From NCBI GenBank assembly GCA_903885605.1, contig CAISJD010000035.1:1-48187 (forward strand): a stretch of DNA of 48,187 bases. The letters run 5' to 3'. Positions 9,801 through 16,863 of this stretch are shown here, in pieces. Origin of the DNA: an uncultured Chthonomonas sp. (GTDB taxonomy: Bacteria > Armatimonadota > Chthonomonadetes > Chthonomonadales > CAJBBX01). Below the pieces are notes generated by a model. It was not told the origin of the DNA, searched no databases, and saw only the letters and a list, made by a program, of their open reading frames with translations. Each line of letters begins with the position of its first letter. Positions within the stretch are counted from its first letter, which is position 1. A program made the position numbers and the translations under genes.

Positions 9801-9907
9801 TGCGCGGAGGCCCGCTGGAGGGCATCGAGCCGACCACCGACGGCCGTCAGGTGCGCTTCACGCTGCCGCCGTGGAAGATCGCCACCCTGAAGGCCCATCT
9901 GGTCTAG
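6851..9907 (+). CDS. GNAT acetyltransferase fused to GH38-like alpha-mannosidase
   Basis: A single open frame of 1018 residues joins two families. Residues about 1-178 are a GNAT N-acetyltransferase: RRRGIG at 113-118 is the acetyl-CoA pyrophosphate loop, followed by GNTGAIELYKRLGF, which is typical of the family C-terminal part. Residues about 195-1018 resemble a GH38 glycosidase. PYTHCDW supplies the metal-binding H204 and D206, and QADSVD places D315 where the family nucleophile sits; a large beta-sandwich C-terminal part follows. GH38 enzymes are zinc-dependent retaining alpha-mannosidases. The start overlaps the upstream stop by four bases, and no internal stop or frameshift is visible at the junction. 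A URO-D-family gene begins 18 bases downstream. The fusion suggests acetylation and cleavage of the same amino-sugar or glycoside, which is inference. Specificity is unknown. Confidence 0.85.
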   Translation: MTAANAVRVPVAALEPLTARNAEGMSAYLDAQDGGTLKYFHPKRTDVAYIRRLLSGDTDGFVVAFGAWVDARPDDPSGHAPIVDGRRLVGYIWLFEMQTDSPLLGICVDPAWRRRGIGRSLLERAIESVLLWGKRELRLSVDIGNTGAIELYKRLGFAITELGGNERVGYHSMSLDLASRHSQRVEVIRRRCARTRIALVPYTHCDWAWVHTRAWHERRYALIFAETLEIMRRDPDYRWYIDNWACQLAPLLDLRPDLLPELRSRIAEGRIAVCGGYSNVRPHMVGDETYVRSLLIGRRLFGEAFPEADLTVQADSVDVATGHPQLPQLLRQAGYTSLRFWRPFSSLSIKGIPVDFRWEGLDGSEVIASRGGYGGLFAPAEAHRPLLQPGTLEADAMAEMLWDAELRERAWLAPTEMLWLSLGCDDTRPLRTIDDAPADAPALIARWRELGLGHIAFATPVDYFADLRSRADRLPRITGTLDPCDVAYNAAWNGERGLAVQRVQNDALLTQAEAAEALASLTPGAATPADVPVPHEPLWRDHLLTCAHATQWLFTEDFAEIKEIADRVGLEARRLRTEALRTLAQGVHLPPDALAVTWNPLPWRRTAAVSVQVARTGDAWPLALVDGAGRPLVDQTLGAKTGQGGYPEETRLVSLDLPPMGMAVVRERPRDAADACAEPDERPAPPDGSELLYLVLHDVDCPGGPLHVGPITASHTPVWSDWVQLEAGPVRRRACRTGEIDGLPVTMTLDLHAGSPRLDAEVQVDWPGRDGFLAIRTPLPPGARLFGDIPFGVELKDIDNEPYLKDAWPACNSMERCREGLFYARSFVACQADGGGYALIGRNTDRYYRRSPDGAWLEHLLLNSVVTLDEWEHHVEPSTIGGRGPHTLRFSLLPYVGTWQEACLPRLAAEARAGAPAGRPVRSAGAMVADVGPELSVEPGSVLATAVWRSADCFHVRLHEAHGAAAECVVSLPFEPASVECLDLRGGPLEGIEPTTDGRQVRFTLPPWKIATLKAHLV

Positions 9908-9925
9908 TCTGCGAGGAGGCCCTGC

Positions 9926-11050
9926 ATGACCGAGCGCGAGCGCTGGCTGGAGACGATGCTGTTCGGCAAGCCCGACCGGGTGCCCTGGTCGCCGGGCGGG
10001 CCCCGCGAGTCGACGCTCCGCGCGTGGCGCACCCAGGGGTTGGGCGAGGGCGAGGACTGGTACGTCCGGCTGCGTGACGAGGTCGGGCTGCCGCCGTTGG
10101 TGCACGCCGCGCGCCCCGCCGTTTGGATCAAGCACACCATGGAGCCCATCTTCCCCGAGGTCGTCCTCGAGGAGCGAGGCGACAGCCGCGTCGTGCAGGA
10201 CTGGAAGGGCAACGTCTGCGAGATATCCAGCGCATTCGACGTGAGCTACCTGCGCTCGGCCAGGGACTTCGTCACGCGCCGCTGGATCCGCTGCCCGGTG
10301 GAGGGTTGGGCCGACTGGGAGGCCATGAAGGCCCGCTACGACGCGCAGGACCCCTCCCGCGTCCCCGCCGACCTGGCGCAGAACGCCCCGGCCCTGCGCA
10401 CACGCGATCACGTCGTGGGCCTCCACGTCCACGGCCCGTTCTGGCAGATGCGCGAGTGGATGGGCTTCGAGGGGCTCTGCATGGCCTTCATCGAGCAGCC
10501 CGACCTGATCCACGACATGGTGCGCTTCTGGAAGGAGTACGTGGCCGCCCTGCTCATGCGCGTGGTCCCGCTGGTGCAGCTCGACTACTTCCACATCTCC
10601 GAAGACATGGCCTACAAGGTCAAGCCCATGATCGGCCCGGCCATGTGCCGCCGGTTCCTCATGCCCTGCTGGTCCGCCTGGGGCGAGGTCATCCGCGCCC
10701 ACGGATGCCCGGTCTACCAGGTCGACTCCGATGGGTTCGTGGGCGACCTGATCCCGGTCTGGATGGAGGCCGGCATCAACGCCACCGACCCGCTGGAGGT
10801 GGCCGCGGGCAACGACCTGCCGGCCCTGCGCCGCCGGTTCGGCCGCCGGATGGCCTACTGCGGGGGCGTCGATAAGCGTGAGATGGCCAGGGGAGGGGAG
10901 AGCCTGCGCGCCGAGTTGGCCCGCCTCACGCCCGTCCTGCGCGACGGCGGCTACATCCCCAGCTGCGACCACGGCGTCCCGCCGGACATCAGCTGGCCCA
11001 ACTTCATCGACTACGCCCGCCGACTGGCCCACCTCACCGGCTGGCAATAG
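9926..11050 (+). CDS. uroporphyrinogen decarboxylase (URO-D) family protein, probably not heme-related
   Basis: A 374-residue TIM-barrel protein of the URO-D superfamily, which includes true uroporphyrinogen decarboxylase and corrinoid methyltransferases such as MtaA and CmuA. The start follows a strong GAGGAGG. YCGGVDKREMARGG and GGYIPSCDHGVPPD are the C-terminal motifs typical of the uncharacterised group often found near sugar-metabolism genes. No heme genes or corrinoid proteins lie nearby. It is the last gene of a tight cassette with the Gfo/Idh/MocA and GNAT-GH38 genes and is followed by a hairpin at 11117-11140. Its reaction is unknown; a decarboxylase or methyltransferase role in the same pathway is possible. 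Confidence 0.8.
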   Translation: MTERERWLETMLFGKPDRVPWSPGGPRESTLRAWRTQGLGEGEDWYVRLRDEVGLPPLVHAARPAVWIKHTMEPIFPEVVLEERGDSRVVQDWKGNVCEISSAFDVSYLRSARDFVTRRWIRCPVEGWADWEAMKARYDAQDPSRVPADLAQNAPALRTRDHVVGLHVHGPFWQMREWMGFEGLCMAFIEQPDLIHDMVRFWKEYVAALLMRVVPLVQLDYFHISEDMAYKVKPMIGPAMCRRFLMPCWSAWGEVIRAHGCPVYQVDSDGFVGDLIPVWMEAGINATDPLEVAAGNDLPALRRRFGRRMAYCGGVDKREMARGGESLRAELARLTPVLRDGGYIPSCDHGVPPDISWPNFIDYARRLAHLTGWQ

Positions 11051-11116
11051 CCCGCCTCCGCGGCCTCGGTTCGCCGGTACCTGTCTCCGCGCACGCCCCC
11101 AGCCATCGGTTGAGGA

Positions 11117-11140
11117 GGTCCGGGCGGACACGCCCGGACC
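11117..11140 (+). terminator. hairpin terminator after the URO-D gene
   Basis: GGTCCGGGCG and CGCCCGGACC form a perfect 10-bp GC-rich stem with a 4-base loop, 66 bases after the URO-D stop. Only GGTTCG follows, so there is no proper T-tract. It faces a second hairpin at 11184-11214 that serves the convergent minus-strand gene. Confidence 0.55.
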
Positions 11141-11183
11141 GGTTCGAAACCACGGCGCACTACGCCGCTCCCGACGCGCAAGA

Positions 11184-11214
11184 ACGGCCCCGGAGCGTCA
11201 TGCCCCGGGGCCGT
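11184..11214 (-). terminator. hairpin terminator after the subtilase gene
   Basis: ACGGCCCCGG and CCGGGGCCGT form a perfect 10-bp stem with an 11-base loop, 27 bases beyond the stop of the minus-strand subtilase gene. Only a few T follow (TCTTG). The stem sequence is nearly the same as that of the hairpin at 42601-42636. Confidence 0.6.
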
Positions 11215-11241
11215 CCCTTCGCATCTTGCCGCTGCGCCGCC

Positions 11242-14200
11242 CTACGGCACGACGTTGAACGCAGTGCCGCCGGACGCCGCCAAGTACCAGCTGTCGCCGG
11301 CGAACTCGGCGGTGGCCGTGTGCGAGCCGGTGGGCTCGCCGGCCGGGATGGCCCAGTTCACCGTCGCCCAGCCGTCGGCGGCCACGTTGGCGGAGCCGAT
11401 GACGGAACCGTTCACCTTGAAGGTGATGGACTTGCCGGGCTGGATCACGTAGTCCGGCAGGCTCCGCACGTAGCTCTTCAGCGGGTGCGTCGTGCCCACC
11501 TTCCCGGAGCGCACGTAGGTCCAGAGGTAGAGGTTGCCCTGCAGCACACCCAGCTTGCCCGTGTTGCTGGACGCCGGGTAGCCCGCGTTTCCGGCCCAGC
11601 TTGCGCCGATGACGCGGTCACCGGCGCCCGCGCCCTCCGGCACTGTGTAGCCGAATGAGATGTAGCCGCTGGAGTTGGTCGCCTGCGAACCGACGGACGT
11701 GCCATCGACGGTCATCGACATCGTCTTGCCGGGGATGATGGCGTTGGCCAGGGTGTAGAGGTAGGCCTTCAGCACAGTGTAGGCCTTGATCTTCACGTTC
11801 AGCCGGTCGACCACGTAGGTCTTGGTCGCCACGCTGGTCGAAGTGAGCGTCGCCGAGCCCTCGCATGGGTCATAGGTGGTGTCGCCGCCGAACCGCGCCG
11901 TGATGGTCCGGCTTGCGGCTCCGTCGGTGATACCCCAGTTTAGCGCCGCCTCGCCGGCTGCCGATGTCGTCGCCGAGCCGACCGTCGTGCCCGCCACAGC
12001 GAAGCTCACGGTGCGGCCGGAGAGCCAGGCGTTGTCGCTGGTCCGCTTCAGGTAGCCCTTCAGGGCGATGGTGGTGGTGTAGATGCCGGTCCGGTCCGGC
12101 ACGTACATGGAGGTCGGCGCGCCCACCACGGTCAGGGTGGCGGAGGCGCTCGCCGCCGAGTACCCGCCGCCGCCGGCGAAGGAGCCCTCCAGCGTGTTGG
12201 CGCCGGTGGCGACGGCCACCGTGTAGCCGTACGCCGCAACGCCTGCCGCGTCGGTAACGCCTGAGCCCACGCCTGTGCCCGCAACCTTGAAGCCCACCGT
12301 CTGCCCGGCCACAGCGGCGCCGTTGGAGGTGCGCGTCAGGGTGGCATTCAGCGTCACGGCAGAGCCGGCATTGGCGGTCCGGTTCGGCACGGCCAACTGC
12401 GTGGCGATCACCGGTAGGCTCACTGTGCCCGTGCCGCTGGAGGCCAGGAAGATCGCCTCGCCCAGGAAGTCGGCCTTCACGGCATGCGACGCCGGGCCGG
12501 CGGGCATGGCGTAGATGACGGTCGCCACCCCGGTGGCGTTGGTGTAGGCCGTGCCGATGGCCGTTCCGTCCACCAGGAAGTGGATGGGTTCATAGTCGAC
12601 AATGGCGTTGGTGTCGGCCCTGCGTAGCGTGGCGGTGAGCCGGGCGTTGGTGCCGGCGCCGGCGGTCACGTCGGGCACGGTGAGCGTGGTGGCTACGCCC
12701 ATGATGTTGAAATCGATCCCGGGGATGTCACAGCCCACCGGCACCACCAGGCCCGTGAGCTGGTGACTGTCGCCCTGGAAGGTGGCGCGGACCGTGTACG
12801 TGCCCGGGGCGATGTTGGTGAAGCGGTAGCCGCCATCGGGCCGGGTGCTCACCGTCTGGATGGCGCCCACCGCCGGGATCGCCTTCACGGTGGTGTTGGC
12901 CGCCGGAGAGCCCTTGTACTGCACCATGCCCACGATGCCGCCTACCGTGTCATAGCGCGGGTTGGGGTTGGCAGTCAGGTTCAGGGTGTTGTACACATGC
13001 ATCAGGCCATAGCCGTAGAACTGGTTCCAGCCGCCGCTGAAGTCCGAGGCGCGCTGCAGAGCCTGCCATGTCTGGACGATGGTGGCGGGCGTGCGCGGCA
13101 GGCCCTTCTGCCCGATGTAGAGGGAGGCCAGGCCTGCCACCTGCGGCGAGGCCATAGAGGTGCCCATCAGGTACTCATAGTTCATGGCCGCTTCGGCGTC
13201 GTCGTTCAGGGTGCAGTGGTACGTCGGCATGGTGCTGTAGACGCCCAGCAGCCACATGATGTCGTAGTCGAAGTCGCCGCCGGGCGCCGTGATGGCGACC
13301 TGCTCGCCGTAGTTCGAGTAGGACGCCAGGCTGGTGCGCGAGCAGGCGGAGACCGCGAAGACGCGGCTCAGGCAGGCCGGGTAGTTCGGCGTGCTGAAGG
13401 TGCCGTCGTTGCCGATGGCCGCCACGCACATCATGCCGCGGTACCATGCGTAGTTGATCGCGTCCTGCTCGGCCTGGGAGTACATATATCCGCCCAGCGA
13501 AAGGTTGCAGACCTGCGCCCCGGCGTCGGCCGCGTAGACGATGCCCGCCGCGATGTCGGTCTCGTAGCCCATGCCGTCGGCTGTGACCACCTTGATCGAC
13601 AGGACGTTGGCGTTGTAGCCTACGCCGACCGTGCCCACCGCGTTGTTCGTGGCAGCGGCGGCGATGCCGGTAACGTGGGTTCCGTGGCCGTATTCATCCC
13701 AGGCGTCGGTATCTACCACGCCGCCGATGATGGAGCGGTCCAGGGGCCTCAGGAGCTGGCCGCCGGTGGACACCGACGAACCCGTGCCGCCGGCGTTGAT
13801 GAAGTCGGGATGGTCGTAGTCGATGCCGGAGTCGACCACGGCCAGCAGCACGGCGTTTGTGCCCTTGGCCACGGAGGAGCTGTAGTACTTGTTGGGCCAG
13901 ATGCTCCAACCGGCCACGTTCTCCGTCATGTGGGAGTCCCACTTGTACCAGGTGAAGACCTCGGGGTCGGTGGTGATGTTGTGGTCGTAGTCGTTGTAGG
14001 CCGGGTCGTTCGGGTCGACGACGAGGGGATACCGCGTGGCCAGCGGCTCCATGTAGAGCACATCCGGGCTCAGGCGCAGGGCCTCGACGGCGGCCGGCTC
14101 CTCGATGCGTAGCCGCTGGATATGCAGTTGCGGGATCTGGGAGATGACCCGGACCCGCGGGTCCTGAACCATGGCGACGCGGCCGGTCTGCCATGCCTTG

Positions 14201-14442
14201 GCCCGGAAGCGTACGGCATACTCATTGGGCACGTACGCGGGCCGGTGGGCCGCCGGCCGCAGGGGCTCCCGGTAGTACCGTGTGCCGCCGGCCGCCAGCC
14301 GGGCCAACTCGCGCCGCGCGGCCTGAGCCTCCGGCGACACGGGGACAGGCATCTGCAGCCGCTGTGCGTTGGATTGGGAGCAGACGCTCGCGAACAGGAC
14401 GGCGGTCGCCGCCTGAAGGATTACTTGGTTGCGCAACGCCAT
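11242..14442 (-). CDS. secreted subtilisin-like (S8) protease with five Ig-like repeats
   Basis: An exported serine endopeptidase of 1066 residues. The open frame runs further upstream, but the ATG at 14442 follows GGAGGG and starts a clear signal peptide (MALRNQVILQAATAVLFASV, cleaved near SNAQ), so I chose it. A propeptide-like region spans about 30-150. The catalytic triad is D204 (VVDSGIDYDHP), H253 (GHGTHVTG) and S429 (GTSMASPQ), with N345 of AAIGNDG for the oxyanion hole. A carboxypeptidase-regulatory-like domain at about 480-570 (GGYRFTNIAPGTYTVRA) follows, then five Ig-like repeats of about 97 residues each to the C-terminus, each with a VxGTxVGS-type strand. The tail probably binds glycans or the cell surface. 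The gene appears monocistronic, bounded by hairpins on both sides. Confidence 0.93.
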   Translation of the reverse strand: MALRNQVILQAATAVLFASVCSQSNAQRLQMPVPVSPEAQAARRELARLAAGGTRYYREPLRPAAHRPAYVPNEYAVRFRAKAWQTGRVAMVQDPRVRVISQIPQLHIQRLRIEEPAAVEALRLSPDVLYMEPLATRYPLVVDPNDPAYNDYDHNITTDPEVFTWYKWDSHMTENVAGWSIWPNKYYSSSVAKGTNAVLLAVVDSGIDYDHPDFINAGGTGSSVSTGGQLLRPLDRSIIGGVVDTDAWDEYGHGTHVTGIAAAATNNAVGTVGVGYNANVLSIKVVTADGMGYETDIAAGIVYAADAGAQVCNLSLGGYMYSQAEQDAINYAWYRGMMCVAAIGNDGTFSTPNYPACLSRVFAVSACSRTSLASYSNYGEQVAITAPGGDFDYDIMWLLGVYSTMPTYHCTLNDDAEAAMNYEYLMGTSMASPQVAGLASLYIGQKGLPRTPATIVQTWQALQRASDFSGGWNQFYGYGLMHVYNTLNLTANPNPRYDTVGGIVGMVQYKGSPAANTTVKAIPAVGAIQTVSTRPDGGYRFTNIAPGTYTVRATFQGDSHQLTGLVVPVGCDIPGIDFNIMGVATTLTVPDVTAGAGTNARLTATLRRADTNAIVDYEPIHFLVDGTAIGTAYTNATGVATVIYAMPAGPASHAVKADFLGEAIFLASSGTGTVSLPVIATQLAVPNRTANAGSAVTLNATLTRTSNGAAVAGQTVGFKVAGTGVGSGVTDAAGVAAYGYTVAVATGANTLEGSFAGGGGYSAASASATLTVVGAPTSMYVPDRTGIYTTTIALKGYLKRTSDNAWLSGRTVSFAVAGTTVGSATTSAAGEAALNWGITDGAASRTITARFGGDTTYDPCEGSATLTSTSVATKTYVVDRLNVKIKAYTVLKAYLYTLANAIIPGKTMSMTVDGTSVGSQATNSSGYISFGYTVPEGAGAGDRVIGASWAGNAGYPASSNTGKLGVLQGNLYLWTYVRSGKVGTTHPLKSYVRSLPDYVIQPGKSITFKVNGSVIGSANVAADGWATVNWAIPAGEPTGSHTATAEFAGDSWYLAASGGTAFNVVP

Positions 14443-14543
14443 CGAAAGGCCCTCCGGCATGGGGATACGGATGCAGCGGCAAGGAGCCCCTGTACTACTC
14501 TCATGACGGGCCGTCGGGCGGCGTTGTTCCCGAGCCACATGCG

Positions 14544-14583
14544 CCGAGGGCGCCGACCCCATCGCTGGGACCGGCGCCCTCGG
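14544..14583 (-). terminator. hairpin terminator after the aldolase gene
   Basis: CCGAGGGCGCCG and CGGCGCCCTCGG form a perfect 12-bp stem with a 16-base loop, 25 bases beyond the aldolase stop on the minus strand. It separates that gene from the subtilase gene. No T-tract follows. Confidence 0.6.
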
Positions 14584-14608
14584 ATCCGTCGGCTGCTTCC
14601 GCTTGTGG

Positions 14609-15562
14609 CTACTTGCTCTTGACGAGCGCCGTGGCCGCCTCAAGCTGCCCTGCGGAGCCCAGGAGCTCGTTCCTGCTGGCGATGAAGTCCGCGTAGGCCG
14701 GCATGAAGAGCTTGCCCGGATCGCGCAGGTCGAACTTCTCGGGCTTGTCGCGGAAGAACTCGCGGTGGACGCGGCACCAGACCAGGCGGCCGTCGGTGTC
14801 GATGTTGATCTTGCAGACGCCCTTCTGCGCGGCCGGCAGGTACTCAGCCGGGTTGACGCCCTTGGCGCCCCGCATGGCTCCGCCGGCGGCGTTGATCCGC
14901 TCGACTTCATCCTGCGGAACCGACGAGGAGCCGTGCATGACGAGCGGGAAGCCCGGGCAGAGGCGCTGGATCTCCTCGATCACCTCGAAGTGGAGGCCCT
15001 GGCTGCCGGAGAACTTGAAGGCGCCGTGGCTGGTGCCGATGGCGCAGGCCAGGCTGTCGCAGCCCGAGCGCTCGATGAACTCCTTGGCCTCGGTCGGGTT
15101 GGTGAGCTTGGCATCCGCCTCGGCTACGGAGACATGCTCCTCGACGCCGCCGAGCTGGCCCAGCTCGGCCTCAACGGTGATACCCTTCGGGTGGGCCGCA
15201 TCGGCCACGCGCTTGGTCACCGCGATGTTCTCCTCGAAGGAGAGGTGCGAGCCGTCGATCATAACGGAGCTGTAGAAGCCGCTCTCGATGCAGTCGTAGC
15301 AGGTCTGCTCGTCGCCATGGTCCAGATGCACGGCGAAGAGGGCATCCGGCCAGATCTGGTCGGCCGCGCGGATGATCGCCTCGAGCATCAACTTGTTGGT
15401 GTACGAGCGGGCGCCCTTGCTGATCTGGATGATGAACGGCGCCTTGGACGCCATATTGCCCTGGAAGAGGCCCATGGCCTGCTCCAGGTTGTTGATGTTG
15501 TACGCCCCTAGGGCATACTTGCCGTACGCATGCTCGAATAGCGCGCGGGTCGAAACGATCAC
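14609..15562 (-). CDS. fba: class II fructose-1,6-bisphosphate aldolase
   Basis: A cytoplasmic zinc aldolase that interconverts fructose-1,6-bisphosphate with dihydroxyacetone phosphate and glyceraldehyde-3-phosphate. 317 residues, normal for class II. It starts at a GTG preceded by AAGGGAGG. The catalytic D81 and zinc ligand H82 lie in HLDHGDEQ, E133 in VEAELGQLGG, H179 in IGTSHGAFKF and H210 in VMHGSSS, which also binds phosphate. A tagatose-bisphosphate or related sugar-phosphate specificity cannot be excluded from sequence. The 145-base gap upstream separates it from htrA. A terminator-like hairpin follows. Confidence 0.95.
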   Translation of the reverse strand: MIVSTRALFEHAYGKYALGAYNINNLEQAMGLFQGNMASKAPFIIQISKGARSYTNKLMLEAIIRAADQIWPDALFAVHLDHGDEQTCYDCIESGFYSSVMIDGSHLSFEENIAVTKRVADAAHPKGITVEAELGQLGGVEEHVSVAEADAKLTNPTEAKEFIERSGCDSLACAIGTSHGAFKFSGSQGLHFEVIEEIQRLCPGFPLVMHGSSSVPQDEVERINAAGGAMRGAKGVNPAEYLPAAQKGVCKINIDTDGRLVWCRVHREFFRDKPEKFDLRDPGKLFMPAYADFIASRNELLGSAGQLEAATALVKSK

Positions 15563-15707
15563 TGAATGCCTCCCTTGCTATCGCTCACCGACCGGACCTG
15601 CCGGCTCGGTTTGCACACCGTGGCATACGCGCCGCGCGGCCAAAACCACTACCCGCGCGCGTTCTAACGTATGCGCCTAAGTCTACCCTCGGCCGGGCTC
15701 TAGTTGC

Positions 15708-16829
15708 TCAGGGAGCCTCGCCGGCCGTCACCTTGAGCTTGGTCCTGGTGCCGTCGCGTCGCGCCACTTCGACCGACACCTGCTGCCGGATGCTCAACTT
15801 CCGCTCCAGCTCCTTCACCTGCTCGCCGCTGTTGACCGCCTTGCCGTCGATCGCCACGATCACGTCGCCGGCCTCCAGCCCGCTTGCGATGGCCGGGCCG
15901 TCCTGGAAGAGCCGCATGATGACGGCGCCCTCCACCGAGGCCACACCGTAGCGTCGCACGTAAGCGGCGTTGTTGGTGTCCGTGATCAGTCCCAGCCACG
16001 GCCGCTTCACCTTGCCGAACCGCTTCAGTTCGTCGGCCACGCGGAGGGCGGTGTCGATGGGGATAGCGAAACCGATGCCCTGGGCGTCGGGTCGCACGAG
16101 CGAGTTGATGCCGATTACCTTGCCCTGCAGGTTCACCAGCGCGCCGCCGGAGTTGCCGGGGTTGATCAGCGCGTCGTGCTGGATCATGTCGGCGTAGATG
16201 CGGTCATCCACCTGAATCGGCCGGTTCAGCGCGCTGATCACGCCGTGGCTCACCGTGAAGCGCAGTTCCAACGGGTTGCCGAGAGCAACGACGATCTGGC
16301 CGGGGATAACACCCCGCACGGTGCCTACCTGGGCGGCCGGCAGGTCCTTGCCGTCGACCTTCACCAGCGCCACGTCCGTGGTATGGTCCGCGCCGACGAC
16401 GGTGCCCTGGAACTTGCGGCCGTCGAGTAGCGTCACGCTGATCTTGCGGTTCACGGCGTTGGCCGCGCCCACCACATGCTCGTTGGTCAGGATGTACCCG
16501 TCCCGGGTGATGATGACGCCGGAGCCGTGGCTGGCCATGTCGCGCGTGACGGTGCGGCCGTCGCCGAAGAAGTCATCGAACATGGACCGCTGCATCTGCA
16601 CGCGGTCAGTCCGGTCGATGTTGACCACGGACTTGTTGGCCGCCTGCGCCGCGCGGGCGTAGACCTCCTCCGGCGCCAGCGTGGTCTGCGGCGGCGCAGG
16701 GGTCACGTTCAGGCCGTTGGTCTGCGCGTGGCTGAAGGGCATCTGCCACGCCACCCGTAGGCCGGATACGACCAGCCCCGCGGCGAAGAGGGCGATCCCT
16801 CCGATGATCATGGTTGCCGATCTACCCAT
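15708..16829 (-). CDS. HtrA/DegP-type serine protease with one PDZ domain
   Basis: A membrane-anchored envelope quality-control protease of 373 residues. An N-terminal hydrophobic segment (about 7-25) is an uncleaved anchor or signal. The trypsin-like domain carries H118 (TNEHVVGA), D152 (TTDVALVK) and S227 (NPGNSGGA). A single PDZ domain (about 265-360) begins with PWLGLI and includes the AIASGLEAGDVIVAIDG core. This matches DegS/HtrA-like members with one PDZ. The start follows GAGGTGA. It lies 34 bases downstream of lepA on the same strand, so the two are probably co-transcribed. Confidence 0.93.
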   Translation of the reverse strand: MGRSATMIIGGIALFAAGLVVSGLRVAWQMPFSHAQTNGLNVTPAPPQTTLAPEEVYARAAQAANKSVVNIDRTDRVQMQRSMFDDFFGDGRTVTRDMASHGSGVIITRDGYILTNEHVVGAANAVNRKISVTLLDGRKFQGTVVGADHTTDVALVKVDGKDLPAAQVGTVRGVIPGQIVVALGNPLELRFTVSHGVISALNRPIQVDDRIYADMIQHDALINPGNSGGALVNLQGKVIGINSLVRPDAQGIGFAIPIDTALRVADELKRFGKVKRPWLGLITDTNNAAYVRRYGVASVEGAVIMRLFQDGPAIASGLEAGDVIVAIDGKAVNSGEQVKELERKLSIRQQVSVEVARRDGTRTKLKVTAGEAP

Positions 16830-16863
16830 GCGTCACCTCACACCATGCCTGTCGGCGCACCCG

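Noticed and set aside
11111-11160. GGTTCGAAACC, resembling a tRNA T-arm
   Set aside because: No acceptor stem, D-arm or anticodon arm can be folded around it; the flanking sequence forms a terminator hairpin.
12763-14112. 449-residue plus-strand open frame antisense to the subtilase gene
   Set aside because: It lies over the S8 catalytic region; the protein has no recognisable motif and reflects codon bias of the minus-strand gene.
14443-14910. Upstream extension of the subtilase frame
   Set aside because: It overlaps the aldolase gene and its terminator; the signal peptide starts at 14442 behind GGAGGG.
15563-15707. Gap upstream of the aldolase, searched for a promoter
   Set aside because: Several A/T-rich hexamers occur on the minus strand, but none has matching -35 and -10 boxes at 16-18 bases.
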